DNA from: Anaeramoeba flamelloides
Taxonomy: Eukaryota > Metamonada > Anaeramoebidae
Direction of reading: 5' to 3'
Length of the DNA: 64,000 nt
Assembly (NCBI GenBank): GCA_027625915.1
Contig: JANTQA010000032.1
Coordinates: forward strand, 12,354,001-12,418,000
Shown: piece by piece, positions 1 to 11,256 of the stretch
Layout: each line of letters begins with the position of its first letter
How positions within the stretch are numbered: position 1 is the first letter of the stretch
Translations under genes and position numbers: made by a program
The notes under the pieces: model-generated
What the model was told of the DNA's origin: nothing
Database searches by the model: none
The model's input: only the letters and a program-made list of their open reading frames with translations

Positions 1-183
1 TAATTTTCATTAAATTGGTTGTTTTAAATAAGATATTTAATAAGAAAAAGGATTATTAATTGATGAAAAAATCATTTTTTTTTTTTTTAAAAATCAACAT
101 AAGATTGTTTAGAAATAAGAGAAATAATAAACTTCAGATTAGAGTTGATATTCATAAAAGAAATACCTTAGAAAACAAAACAA

Positions 184-560
184 AATTCCAAAATTTTGGG
201 TATTTTTAAGCAGTTGAAAGAATAACAATACCACAGGTTTATATTCAATCACGAAATAATTGTGATTTTACAAAATATTTCATTTTTTGTTTTTTTTTGT
301 TTTTTGTTTTCATTTCTTTTTTTCCAGTTGTATAATCTATTTCGTTAGATCTAGTAATTTTTTTGATGGTTGATAGAAAACTAGTGTTGGGTTTGTTGAA
401 TTGGAAAAATTGCATATAATTGGTCGATGATGCCTTATCATTTGATCGATCTATAATTGTTGTTGAAATTTCATAAAATTTATCAATAGAATTTTTTGTA
501 CTCCTCATTTCATTAATTTTGGACATATAGATTTTTAATTATTCATTTTATATTTTTTTC
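184..560 (-). repeat. Tc1/mariner-like remnant, family K copy 1
   Basis: This is a degenerate copy of a dispersed element. Its terminus reads ATTCCAAAATTTTGG near 187. The reverse strand holds an open frame (about 245-526) with the stretch FFQFNKPNTSFLSTIKK, which recurs as VFQFNKLNTNLLSTFE in the copy near 35950. The sequence next to TGTCCAAAATTAATGAAATG also matches the copies near 12470 and 35220. The frame has no ATG at the predicted start and is repeated in the window, so I read it as decayed transposon sequence and not a host gene. The Tc1/mariner assignment rests on the TTCCAAAAATTTNGACAC-type ends and is an inference. Confidence 0.5.
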
Positions 561-1149
561 TGATTTGGATAAAAACGATTAATGTAAAAACTATTAATAT
601 TGGGTAACTTTAAAAGTGTTTTTATATTAGATTTGGAAAAATATATTAATTTTTTTTTTATTTTTTGAACTTTTTTTGATTTTAGGGTTGTTCAAATTTT
701 TGGAATGGTTGTTTATCTTTCATTTTTTATTTATAAGAACTCTTCATATTTTAAGTTCTGTGGGGGTTGAAATAACTAATCATTAACTCTAAAATAATTA
801 AAAAAAAATCAATTAAAATAAAGTCAAATTATTGTAATTTTTGGATTTATTTGGTTATTTTGAATAAAAAATTTATTGATATAAAACTTCTATGATTTTT
901 TGAGCAAACCAAAGTAAAATATTAAATCTAATTATTTTGATATTATACTCCTTTTATTGGAATTATTTCCAAGTTAACTGAGATTGGTAAAGCATTCTAT
1001 CGGGTTATTGAAAATAATTTGGATATACATATGTATAAAGAAATTTTGTTTTTCAAACCTAATTAAGGTAAAGTGTTTATTTTATTAGTAAATGAAGTTT
1101 TTCATAATTTTCAAGAATTGCAAAAAAGAAAACAGAATTTTCTATATCA
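561..1149. other. Intergenic, nothing recognised
   Basis: A+T-rich DNA with T and A runs. No open frame with coding character, RNA gene or repeat match was seen. Confidence 0.5.
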
Positions 1150-1770
1150 AGATCTTTCAACTCAACAGTATTTAAAGGTTTAGAATCCCTGAGATTATAA
1201 AAAAAAAAGATTATTTTATATCTGATGTAACTACTTGTTAATGTGGTTCTTGTAGTATCAATCTTGTACTTTTAAGTATGGGTTTTGATGGTTATTCAAA
1301 ATAGCAATTTTTGACAATTATTTTTTTTTTTTTTAAATCCAAAGTGTTGAGTTTAAGACAAATAGATAAATAAGTAAGTTAAAAAAAGGTGATTTGTGGT
1401 TTATCTTTAGTAATTTTTAATTTACTTTGGTTTAATTTGGGGCTTTTCAAAATTATAATTTTCTGTAAGTTATTGAGTAAAATGGAAATAAATATTTCCT
1501 TTTACAATCCCAAAATCAAAATCCATGATGAAATACCCTACAACTTAGTTATTTTTAACTCCAAATTCGGATTTCGGAAAAAAAAAAAAATTAATTCTCA
1601 AAAATTGTCTTTTTGAACCACCATTAAAACCCCTACTAAGTCACGGATCGATACAACAAGAACCAAAATAACAAGTCGTCACATCAGATACAAGATAATC
1701 TTTTTTTCAAATTTCAGGGAATCAAAACCAAAAGTCAATAAATATATTGTTAGTCAGAAAAGTAATATTA
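1150..1770. repeat. Fold-back element P, ~620 bp inverted repeat
   Basis: The arm at about 1150-1360 reappears inverted at about 1550-1770. Examples are TCTGATGTAACTACTTGTTA against TCTGATGTGACGACTTGTTA, and GGTTCTTGTAGTATCAAT against GGTTCTTGTTGTATCGAT. Arms are about 200 bp and diverged by roughly 20%. The short plus-strand open frame at 1389-1616 lies in the loop and inner right arm and lacks an ATG start, so it is not called. It is probably an old fold-back DNA transposon. Confidence 0.6.
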
Positions 1771-2291
1771 ATAAGTCATAAAATATGAATAGTCCGTAAT
1801 AATTCATTAAGAAAATAATCAACTTTTTTCAATTCCATTGAATTGGCTTTAATTTTTTTATTCCCAAAAATAGAATAGTAAAAAAAAAATAAAAACTAAA
1901 AAAAAATTGAAAATTTCTTTGAAAAAAGTTCTTATTTAAAAATAAAAAAAGTAACAAAATCAAAAAAAGAAGAGTTACAAAGAATTACAATCACTTATAT
2001 TGCAATTAATATTGCATCAATGTGATTCAACTATTTACATTTTCATTTCAAAAATGTAGAAAAAAGAAAAATTATAAACTTGGATAATTTAAAAATAACA
2101 AAGAATAACAAAAATAAAAATAAAGTTCCAATAAAAAAAAAATAAATAAAATAAAAAGGTAAAAAAAAACATTCCTCATGAATTTTAATAAATTATAAAG
2201 AATAAGATAAAGACTATATTAAATCCAAGTGTAAAGGTACAAATTATTCAATGAATTAATAAAAAATAATAATAATTCTTTTTGAAAAAAA
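1771..2291. other. 3' flank of the AAA ATPase gene
   Basis: A-rich, gene-free DNA downstream of the minus-strand ATPase gene. No recognisable feature. Confidence 0.5.
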
Positions 2292-5200
2292 TTATAAATA
2301 AGCAGTTGATTGTTGTAAGAAATCATTTTTCAAGCCATAGCATTTTGACCAATTCCTTAATTGTTTAAATTCAATAGAATCTTTTGAAACTGAAGATTTT
2401 ATTTTGAATTTTTCGTTGACAATATCTTGTAAATTTAATTTTCTAAAATTCTTTTGAGTTGTGGTTGTGGGTTCGGTTGTATTGATAAAATCAACAATTT
2501 TCTTTCTATTCAAAGATGAATTATTTGTATGATTATTGTTATGATGCTTTGTATAATTATCAAAGCATATAGAAATTTTATTTAAATGGTCTCTTATTGG
2601 GCAATAAGAGGCAGCTTTTATTAATTCTTTTAAATCTGAACAAGAATAACCTTTTGTCATTGTAGCTAATTTTAAAAAATCAAAGTCCGAATCTAAATTT
2701 TCGTTTTTTAATATTTTTTTTAAAATTTTTTCTCTTTCAGATAAATTAGGCAAACCTAAATAAATTTTTTTTTGGAATCTTCTTAACACAGCACTACCTA
2801 GATCATAAGGTCTATTAGTCGTTCCAATGATTATAACTTTATTTTTATTTTGATTGTTATTACTATTACTGCCCCTGTCCCTGTCCCTGCCTCTGCTACT
2901 GTTGAATGATTGATTAGTTTCGTCAAATAATTGAATCCATAAATTTTTAATTTTTCTGCTTGTTTCTTGTTCTACTTGATTATTTTCACCTTTTCTTTGA
3001 TGTAAAATTGAATCGATTTGATCAAAAAAAAGAATTGTAGGAGCCAATTTTTTTGCAATACTAAAAATTGCCTTTAACATTTTTTCGGCTTCTCCATTAA
3101 ATTTAGCATTAATTAATGTTGATGGGATTTTTAAAAAAGTTGAATTGGTTTCTTTTGCAATTGCCTGTGCAAACATTGTTTTGCCTGTTCCTGGTGGCCC
3201 ATATAATAAAATGCCATTGTGGGATTGTTTTAAATTTCCTCTCTGGAATAGTGCTGGTTTCAATATTGGTAATATTATGTATTGTTTTATTTGTTCTTTT
3301 ATGTCTTCCATTCCTCCAATATCATTAAATGTAGTTGTAGATTCGTAATTTGTTCTTAAAATTTGTTTAATTACTTGCAATTCATAATTATTTCCAATTT
3401 GTAAAAGTTGTAATTTTTTGAAATTTATTTTATTTGATTTGTCATCATTAATCTTTTTATTATCATTATCCTGATTACGATTACGATTATTTATTTCATT
3501 GAATAAGCGTGTGCCATAAATTAAATCCTTTTTGTTCAATTCAAATGTTTTTGTAGTAAATGGCCCATTGTTTTTATTATAAAAATGTCTTTTCATATGA
3601 TTACTAATTGAATTGGCAATTATTTTGTTCATTTCATTTATATTATAAACTCCTTTATTCCAAATTTTAAAAGAAAAATTGTTTGTTTTTTGAAATTTAA
3701 AATTGCTGAATTCATTTTGATTTAATAATAAACATTTAAATAAATTTATATTTTGATTAATTATTAATTGTTTTAAATTTTTTTTGTAAAAAATATTCCA
3801 ATTTTCTTTTATAGTTTTTTCTTTTCTTAAATATATTGTTGATCCGAAAAATTGTGAAGAATTATGAATAAGTTGTTTTTTCTTATAATTATTTTTTTTT
3901 TTATTGTTAATTAAATTTTCTTCTTCGTCCCTTATTTGCATTAGTTTATTATTATTTCTTTTAATATTGCAAATGTCATTTTCAATGCCAGAAATTATAA
4001 AAGCATTAGGGCATTTTTTAATTAATTTATCAATTCCTCTTTTTATGGAATCCATTACTTGATAAGAATTCAAAAGAATATGATCAATATTTGGAATAAA
4101 TAATATAAATTCTTTTTTTTTCTTTTTTAATTCTTTGAATAATTGCTTGCATAAGAGCGCTGGCAGATCATGAATAATGGTTTGATCTAATTTTATTAAT
4201 TCAGATTCTTGAATAAAAGATCCATTCAAAGCTTTGTCTTTATCAATACTAAACAATTTTGAAAATCCATTCTTTATTGGTTTATCAAATTCAATACCAA
4301 TATATTTTGATTTATAAATATCTTCATTTCCAAAAGTCATAATAACTTTGCCAATAGATCCTGGTTTTGGTGCTTCGTTATTATTATTGTTGTTGTTATT
4401 ATTATTGTTGTTGTTATTATTGTTGTTGTTATTATTATTATTATGATTATTATTAATATTATTAATTTTAATATTATTATTATTATTCTGGTTATTATTA
4501 TTATTCTTGTTATTATTTTGATAATTTCTTTTTTTTGAGTTATTTTTTTGAAAAAGATTCTTGATAATTTCTTGTTGGGACTTATTTTCTGTTTTATTAA
4601 TATTCGGCCCAACGAACATTACTAAATCACCAACTTTAAATTTTTTATTACTTTGTTTATTGTCAACATTCTCGTTTTGATCTTGTTTTTCATTTATTTT
4701 TTGATTTTCTTCGTTTCCAGTTATATTTCCCATTTGGTTGTGATTAGTTTTAGAAAAATATATTTTTAATAAAGGTAATAAAGAAATAAAATCAAAAAAA
4801 TAATAATCAATATTAAATTTTTTGGCTAAAAAAATTGTTAATTGCTTTTGTATAAAAGTTGATTTAAAAAATCCATTTAAAAAAATTTTCCTATGTTGGT
4901 TTAAATGTAATAATTTCTCTTTGTTATTATTTATATTGCTTTTGTTGTTTTTTGGATTATCTTTATTGTTAGAGCTATTATTTAAAAATAACTGAATATT
5001 TTTGGATAATAAATTAAGTAGATTTTTAGAAAAAAAATTCTCGTTAATAAACAAATTATAGAGGCTTTCTTCTTTTTGTTTTTGAGCTTGGAATTTTTTC
5101 TTGAAAATAGTATTATTAAGAATTGTTGTACAAAAATTGATTTTTTCTCCTAATTGTTTCAAATATTTTTCTTTGATTAAATTTCTTTTGATAAGATACC

Positions 5201-5810
5201 TTCCATTTCCTACTTTGCTTGTCCCAAATTTGGAATTTTTTTTTTCGTTTGGAATTGATTTTTTCAGAAATGACTTTTGGATCGTATTTAATAAAAATTC
5301 AGATAAGAACAAATACGAGTATTTCTCTCCATTTGTGCTTTTGATAATAATGTTGTCTCCATCTTTAATCATAATTTTATAGTTCTCTGAAATCCTTTTC
5401 CCATTGAGTACTACTTCTCCGTAGGGTCCACATACTTCTAATATAAGAGTGCTTGATCCTTTTTGTTCATAAATTTTTGCCAAAACAAATTCTTTGTTCC
5501 TGCAAAAGCCATTCATTCGAAATGTGAAGTGGAACGGTAACTTATCAATAATGCAATTTTGTTGGTTGGTTGATAACGAAAACAATGTTGCATATCGTTG
5601 TTTTTGGAGTTCTTTTAGGTTGGATCGACTATTTAGGCTCGTGTTAAGACGTCCCACTGTAATCGCTTTTAATTCTTTAATTTTTGTTCGTTCTTCAAGA
5701 CACACCTGTTTTTGGAGCCTAATCGTTAGACGTTGCTTATTTGTGAGGCCAAAAATAGATCTTGTGTGCTTGATTGTCAGTTTCAATATTGGTTGTTTTT
5801 GGGAATCCAT
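2292..5810 (-). CDS. FHA-domain AAA ATPase, MSP1/plant DAA1-like clade, Walker B Gln
   Basis: The single-exon protein has 1172 residues. The first ATG is at 5810; the frame opens slightly upstream with a TTG. Residues ~50-170 resemble a forkhead-associated domain (GEVVLNGKRISENYKI, then a GD turn and SYLF). A second conserved module (KVGDLVMFVGPN near 390 and PGSIGKVIMTFGN near 485) is split by an Asn run. Both modules and their order match the plant FHA-AAA family. The C-terminal AAA domain starts near 822 (TFNDIGGMEDIK). It has Walker A GPPGTGKT at 871-878, sensor 1 GTTNRP near 997, arginine pair LRRF near 1010, and the GYSCSDLKELI helix. Walker B reads ILFFDQID: Gln931 stands where almost all AAA proteins have the catalytic Glu. 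Pore loop KFNGE replaces the usual KWFGE. This suggests slow or absent ATP hydrolysis. The closest animal relative would be ATAD1/Msp1. Cellular site is unknown. Confidence 0.88.
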   Translation of the reverse strand: MDSQKQPILKLTIKHTRSIFGLTNKQRLTIRLQKQVCLEERTKIKELKAITVGRLNTSLNSRSNLKELQKQRYATLFSLSTNQQNCIIDKLPFHFTFRMNGFCRNKEFVLAKIYEQKGSSTLILEVCGPYGEVVLNGKRISENYKIMIKDGDNIIIKSTNGEKYSYLFLSEFLLNTIQKSFLKKSIPNEKKNSKFGTSKVGNGRYLIKRNLIKEKYLKQLGEKINFCTTILNNTIFKKKFQAQKQKEESLYNLFINENFFSKNLLNLLSKNIQLFLNNSSNNKDNPKNNKSNINNNKEKLLHLNQHRKIFLNGFFKSTFIQKQLTIFLAKKFNIDYYFFDFISLLPLLKIYFSKTNHNQMGNITGNEENQKINEKQDQNENVDNKQSNKKFKVGDLVMFVGPNINKTENKSQQEIIKNLFQKNNSKKRNYQNNNKNNNNNQNNNNNIKINNINNNHNNNNNNNNNNNNNNNNNNNNNNEAPKPGSIGKVIMTFGNEDIYKSKYIGIEFDKPIKNGFSKLFSIDKDKALNGSFIQESELIKLDQTIIHDLPALLCKQLFKELKKKKKEFILFIPNIDHILLNSYQVMDSIKRGIDKLIKKCPNAFIISGIENDICNIKRNNNKLMQIRDEEENLINNKKKNNYKKKQLIHNSSQFFGSTIYLRKEKTIKENWNIFYKKNLKQLIINQNINLFKCLLLNQNEFSNFKFQKTNNFSFKIWNKGVYNINEMNKIIANSISNHMKRHFYNKNNGPFTTKTFELNKKDLIYGTRLFNEINNRNRNQDNDNKKINDDKSNKINFKKLQLLQIGNNYELQVIKQILRTNYESTTTFNDIGGMEDIKEQIKQYIILPILKPALFQRGNLKQSHNGILLYGPPGTGKTMFAQAIAKETNSTFLKIPSTLINAKFNGEAEKMLKAIFSIAKKLAPTILFFDQIDSILHQRKGENNQVEQETSRKIKNLWIQLFDETNQSFNSSRGRDRDRGSNSNNNQNKNKVIIIGTTNRPYDLGSAVLRRFQKKIYLGLPNLSEREKILKKILKNENLDSDFDFLKLATMTKGYSCSDLKELIKAASYCPIRDHLNKISICFDNYTKHHNNNHTNNSSLNRKKIVDFINTTEPTTTTQKNFRKLNLQDIVNEKFKIKSSVSKDSIEFKQLRNWSKCYGLKNDFLQQSTAYL
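4376..4510 (-). repeat. Asn-coding trinucleotide tract inside the ATPase gene
   Basis: Mixed ATT and GTT triplets on the plus strand encode a long, interrupted Asn run (about residues 435-478). It sits between the two halves of the conserved FHA-adjacent module. Use of both AAT and AAC codons means the DNA is not a pure microsatellite although the peptide is nearly pure Asn. Confidence 0.85.
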
Positions 5811-6774
5811 TTTCAATTGTTAATTTTTTGATCAAGAAAATTGAAGGGTGATTTAAAAAAAAAATAAAAAAGAAATAAACAAAAAGAAAATAAACTTTCC
5901 AGAAAAGAAGAAGTGAAACAAACACAAAAAAAAAATTACAGAAAAAATTACAAAAATGAAATTACAAAGAGGAAAGTTCGATTAAAAAACAAAAAAAAAA
6001 TTACAAAAAAACAAAAATTGTAAAGTTAGATTTCAATAAAAGTTTTTTTTTCAATCGAAGAATACTAAAGAGAAAGATCTTGACAAAAACAACAATAAAA
6101 AAGAAAAAAATTAATTTATTTTTTTTAGAAGAATAGAAAAATGAAAAAATGGGTTCATTGGGTAAATTTATTTGAAAGAAAGTATTTTTTTTTTGAACTT
6201 TAAACGAACAAAAGCTTTACAAAAGAAGAAATGGAACATCAGTTAGAATTCTGAATTTTTAACTTTTTTTAATTAGATTATTTTTAACTTAATTTTTAAA
6301 AATTAAATTTATTTTTTAGGAATGAAAGTTTCATGTTTGGAAACAAATAGTAACAAAAAGTTCTTTTTTTATAATGATTCATTATAAGAAAAATTGGAAA
6401 AAGTTGTAAATTGTTTACAGTTGGGAATAAAATGGTACATTTTCTTTTTGGAAATGTTCCAATTTAATAGTCAACTTTAACGAAAATGATCATAATTATC
6501 AGATTTTTAAAAGTTATTAGGAACTTAAATCAAGACTAAAACATTTTAATAAGTCACACAGTCAAAATTTCGTGATTTCTATTCCATCAAGATACTTTTA
6601 GTTGAATGTTGTAAAACTCAAATCTTTTAGTAAAAACTAGATCTTTATGAAAATCAAGAATTCACACTATTTTTTTATTGGAGTCATTTGACACTTTACT
6701 TTAAAAAAAGAAGACATTGTTGGTTTAGTAAGTTGAATTTTAGATGTAAAAATTTGTTTGTTTTTAGTTAACCA
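5811..6774. other. Upstream region of the ATPase gene, no gene
   Basis: Holds the divergent 5' flank of the ATPase gene (the ATG context is AAAATG). Beyond it is A+T-rich DNA with A runs around 5850-6130. No other feature was recognised. Confidence 0.5.
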
Positions 6775-7190
6775 AACAAAGCGTGCACAAAGACTATAAT
6801 CCGGGTTTCAAAATATTATCGGTGATTTTTTTATTCTTGTACCAATGCAACATCCAATCTACTAATAAATAGTATACTTAAGTTCAAATCAATTTTGAAA
6901 GTAAAGGTCTGGCTATTTTCAGTAAAATTTAAATTATTCATGCAAATAGTTGACAATTTTCCATAATATTCTCAATTTTTTTGAAATTTTTTGTTTTTTT
7001 TGATAAAAATTTAATTAAAAATTTACTCTATTTTTTGAGAAAAATTTTGCAATTTGATCCTTCATTTTTAGAATTTCTTTTTAAATAATAGAACTTTAAG
7101 AAACCAATACCATATTTTTTGAGGGTTTATTATTGGTTTCTTTGGTTGGTTAATGTATTGGTCAACCATAACAAAAAAACACGCTTTTTA
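6775..7190 (+). repeat. Dispersed repeat family E, copy 1, beside a possible LINE remnant
   Basis: About 370-400 bp are shared in inverted orientation with 49294-49665 and 53585-53945. Shared words are AATTTGATCCTTC, ACTTTAAGAAACCAATA, GGGTTTATTATTGGTTTCTTTG and CAATTTTGAAAGT. The right end reads AACACGCTTTTT. At the left, TATAATCCGGGTTTCAAAA resembles the LINE tail near 49030 (CTAATCCGTGTTTCAAAAA), so a fragment of that LINE may abut the element. No coding sequence is left. Confidence 0.6.
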
Positions 7191-9333
7191 TTCTGAATCA
7201 TGTATTATATTTTTTTGCACGGGTTATTTTGACTACTGTAATTTTTAATGTTATTTTTTAAAAAAGAAAGTTTTAAGGCACTATTCAGGTCTTACAATAA
7301 TAAAGGAAAAGATTTCAAGGCCGTGCCATTATATAGTTTGGTTTCTATTCATAAGAATAGAGTTTTACTCAAGTATCCCCAAAATAATTAAGATTAAATA
7401 TTTAAGGGAGTAGCCACGGTACAGGAAACTTTTTAACCTTTTTACAATTCTGAAGAGGATCAGAAAATAACATTTTTTGCTCTGTTTGGTTGTAACTCAT
7501 TGATTTTTATTATTTAAAGTACTTCATTCATTAGATTCTTGATTTTTTTTTTAAAAAGGCTCAAAAATTGTCCCAATAGAGTATTGGGTTGAATTGCTTA
7601 AAATAATATTTTGAATGTTGAATGAATTATGTTTTGTTCTTATCTCAACATTCTATTGTGGCATATAATTTTAACATTTGTTATTTTTTCATCATTTTTG
7701 AATCGATTTTTTTTTTTTTTTCACGAAAACAAAAAGTAATTAGAAAGATTTTTTAATCAGTGACATTTGGAATAAATGTATAATGTTTAAAAAGAACAAC
7801 AAATTTACAATTAGGAGAATTACAAAAGGAAATATAAATAGACTTTAATAACTAGAAGGATTCCAAAAAGAATAATAATTATCCCAAAACATTACTTGTT
7901 AGGATTTTAATTGGTTGGATTTGGTGGAATTGGAGAAATGAATGTGATTATATTTTATCAAATTTTAAACCACAAAATAACTATTAGTTTTATTCTAAGA
8001 ATCTCGAATTGTCTTCTCCCAAAAAAACTATTTAAATAAAAAAAAGAAAAAAAAAAAGGGTCCGAATTTTATTAATTCTTTTCTCTTTTTTTTATTGATT
8101 AACTTTACTTGGACAGAAAAATATCAGATAATTTTTTAAAAAAAAAATTTTTTTTAGAGAATCTACGATCTCACGCTACTTAAATAAAATACTTTTTTCT
8201 CATCTATCTCAAATTTTTATCGTGTCTTATTGTGTAAATATACATCATATCTTGATATACTTAGAAAATACTTTTGATACGAGCAACTACATGAAAATTC
8301 TAGATTTAGTTGTCGTCAAAAAGTCAATTTTCTAAAGTATGCGAAACACTTAATGAAGATTTTCATTTATAAAATCTTTTTATAAAAAAACTATAAAACA
8401 ACTAATTCTCAATATTTATTTGAAAAACTTTTTTTTTTCTTTTTGTTAATCTTCTTTTCTCAAGTTTATATTTTTGCGAAATTCAAATCTAAAAGTTTAA
8501 GGGTTTTTTTTTATAATCTATCACTTAGATTGAATGAAAATACCCCTTTCTTCTTTGTAATTTGACTACTTGAAGGTAAAATACACCTTATTTAAAATTA
8601 TAAACATTTATTTTTTTTGATTACAAAGAATTTTCTCAATTTGCTTTTAATTCTTTTTTTTTTTATTGTCCTTAAATATCGAATTTTAATTATTGTGTAA
8701 AAAAAATATTTTTCTTTTCCTTGATTGTATTATTAATTAATTGGGTATTTTATTAAATTTCAAATTTGGGAAAATTGAATTTTTTTCTTATTTTTGAAGA
8801 GTTGTGTGATTATTATTATTGGTATGAAAGTTTTTAATGTTTTTTTATAATTGTGGGTTGAAAAATAAAAAATATTGTTTTGCGGTTGGTAGTATTTTAT
8901 TACTTAAATTGCAGCAAATCCCAAATGTTGAAATCAACAAGTCTTAATATTTTTAAAAATTTGCTCGAAACCCAATTTTAACACTAAAAGTTAAGTGGGA
9001 ATTTTTTTCCCTTAAAACAAGTTACAAAGGTTTTATTGATATTTTTATTGTCAATATTGGGAAATACTACCCAAAATTCTCTAACATACCATCCAATCTA
9101 CTAAAGCCCACTTAAACATACGGTGACCTACCCCACTATATCTTAACCTCTCGGGAACGGTGTATTTCAATAACTATAGCCAATACATTTCAATGGGATT
9201 GACTATTTTGAAAAAAATGAGTATTTGACCAATTATGAAATTTGAGCAAATTTGAAAAATAATTATATATATATAAATAAATCTATAATTAATATTTTTA
9301 AATCGTCTATTTTGATTTTATTTCTCATATATA
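7191..9333. other. Long gene-free stretch
   Basis: No gene found. The only compositional change is at about 9090-9200, where a G+C-richer block (CATACGGTGACCTACCCCAC, then CTCTCGGGAACGGTG) interrupts A+T-rich DNA. It has no open frame longer than about 25 codons. Confidence 0.5.
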
Positions 9334-9521
9334 CAGTCAGTTTCACTTTTAAGGTAAAAACTTTCAACAAAATTTAAGGTACAAAAAAAATCTCAAATTA
9401 AAGTACAAAATTCAAATTCTAGTAAAAATAAATTGTAAAAAAAAAAATTCCAAATTTTGTGCCTTAATTTGAGATTTTTTTGTGCCTTAAATTTCGTTGA
9501 AAGTTTTTACCTTAAAAGTGA

Positions 9522-9530
<9 letters not shown>
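9334..9530. mobile_element. Family B MITE, copy 1
   Basis: A near-perfect palindrome of ~197 bp that starts CAGTCAGTTTCACTTTTAAGG and ends with its complement (AAAGTGAAACTAACTA). Inner blocks AAATTTAAGG and CTCAAATTAA also recur inverted. TA flanks both ends, the target duplication typical of Tc1/mariner MITEs. A (TA)n run follows at once. Confidence 0.85.

Positions 9531-9556
<26 letters not shown>
9529..9556. repeat. (TA)n microsatellite
   Basis: A run of about 13 TA dinucleotides adjoins the right end of the family B copy. It probably grew from the TA target duplication. Confidence 0.85.
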
Positions 9557-9560
<4 letters not shown>

Positions 9561-10399
9561 GACAATCTGAAACAAAAAGATATAAAAAATTGATTTAGTA
9601 TTTTTCTACAAATACTCTTATAAGATGTGTTTTAAAAACGAAAAAACAGTACCTTTCTTTGAGGGATTGGCTTTTTCGAAAATGAATACTTTATTTACAA
9701 TATTTGATTTATGAACAAAAAAGTGGTTATTAACAAAAAATAAAATATTTTTCAAACAAGTAACATTTTCCTCGAATTGGCCACACTTGGATGAAAAAAT
9801 CACTTATATATAGATCATTTTATTTTATATGCGAAAAAATTGTAATAAATTTTTTTTTGCTAAAACTTTGAATAATAAGATTAAAAATTCACAATTCACA
9901 CTAAAAAAAAACTCATGACTATTTTTTTAAAGGTACAATTCATAAAAAAGTTATAATTTTGACTAAATGTCTTTGCCACCTTAAAGTGTATAATTTATTC
10001 AGTTGATTGACTTACCATTTAACAATAGAGAATTAGATCAACACTCAATTTCTTCTAAAATAAAGGTTTTAAATCTGCAAATCCTGATTATTTTGGAAGA
10101 ATGGAACAAGGAGTAATATTTTAAAATGATTATTTCTAAGGCACACAAAAGACAAAATCTTCCAGTTACTGTTTTTTTTTCAGAGAAAATTATTTATTGT
10201 ATTGATCGACAAAAGTATAATTTCTCAAAAAAAACCAAAGTCGAAAGTACCTGAAAAGAGATCAACCATTCTTCATTCAAGTAAAATCTATTAATTTTAT
10301 TCACAACTAATAAGAATTTGTAACCAAAAACTAAAAGAATAAACAAATTCAAAATTATCAAATAAGTTTTCATTTTATTATTTTTATCACTTTGATCCA
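9557..10399. other. Gene-free flank upstream of the C2 gene
   Basis: Contains only short open frames without supporting features (for example 9618-9803 and 10194-10400, both minus). Nothing else was recognised up to the start codon of the C2 gene. Confidence 0.45.
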
Positions 10400-10484
10400 A
10401 TGAACAAACTTTATATCCGTGTTGTAGAAGCTAAAGGTTTAAGAGCTGCCGATTTTGGTGGAAAAGTTTGTTTTTCTTTGTTAA

Positions 10485-10520
<36 letters not shown>

Positions 10521-11256
10521 ATTTATTTTACAAACCAAAACACAAAATCCTTATTATTTTTTCGAAATTGTTTTTTTAAATGAATAGTCTGATCCATTTT
10601 GTACTTTGTCTATTTCTGATAAAGAAGTGTCAGACAAAATTACAAAAAAAGGAAAGCTCTTTACACCAAAAACAAAGGTAATCAAGAAAACTGTGAATCC
10701 AGTCTGGAAAGAATCCAAAATGCTTTATGTTGTTCCAGGAAATGAAGAAAAAGATTTCCTTAGAGTTGTTATTTATGATTGGGATCGTGTAAATTTATTT
10801 TTAATATATTTTTTTTTCTTTTTTAATTTTTTTCTCAAAGTTTTTCTTTTCTTTTCTTTTCTTTTCTTTTTTTAATTTATTTTTATTTTTTGTTTTCTTG
10901 TCATTTTTTCTTTAAACAAATTTTTTTTTTTTACAAATAGGCATCCAAAAACGATCTTCTTGGAATGGTTAAGATTCCAATGACGACTTTTTTAAATGGA
11001 AAATCTGTTGATGCGTAAGCCAAAATTTTTTTCCATTTTTTTTTCCCCTTTTCTTTGAGAGAATTTTTCTCTTCATACTTTTCGACTTTAAAATTCTTAA
11101 CTTTTTTTTTGTTAATTTTTTATTACTGAATTTGATCAAATTAAAATAAATAGTTGGTATAATGTTGAACCAATGAAAAAAGAAAAAGCTAAAGGCGAAC
11201 TCCGTTTGATCACTCACTATTGTCCAATTGGCGTACCATTTTATAACAACTTTTAA
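10400..11256 (+). CDS. Single C2-domain protein (Ca2+/phospholipid binding)
   Basis: Four exons: 10400-10465, 10588-10788, 10941-11014 and 11154-11256. They give 147 residues. Introns begin GTTTGT, GTAAAT and GTAAGC, end in TAG, and are T-rich (122, 152 and 139 nt). The spliced protein starts MNKLYIRVVEAKGLRAADF and is almost wholly one C2 domain. Loop 1 is DFGGKSDPF (two Asp). Strands carry VNPVWKESKMLYVV, and loop 3 is YDWDRASKNDLLGMV with three acidic ligands, so the five classical Ca2+-binding positions look intact. It ends with the usual KGELRLITHY strand and a short tail. There is no membrane segment or partner domain. Such small C2 proteins bind membranes on a Ca2+ signal; the exact role is unknown. 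Confidence 0.93.

Noticed and set aside
245-526. 93-codon minus-strand frame as a host gene
   Set aside because: The same peptide segments recur near 12480 and 35950 and next to Tc1-like ends, so it belongs to repeat family K.
4337-4612. 91-codon minus-strand frame rich in Ile
   Set aside because: It is the out-of-frame reading of the Asn-coding tract in the AAA ATPase gene.
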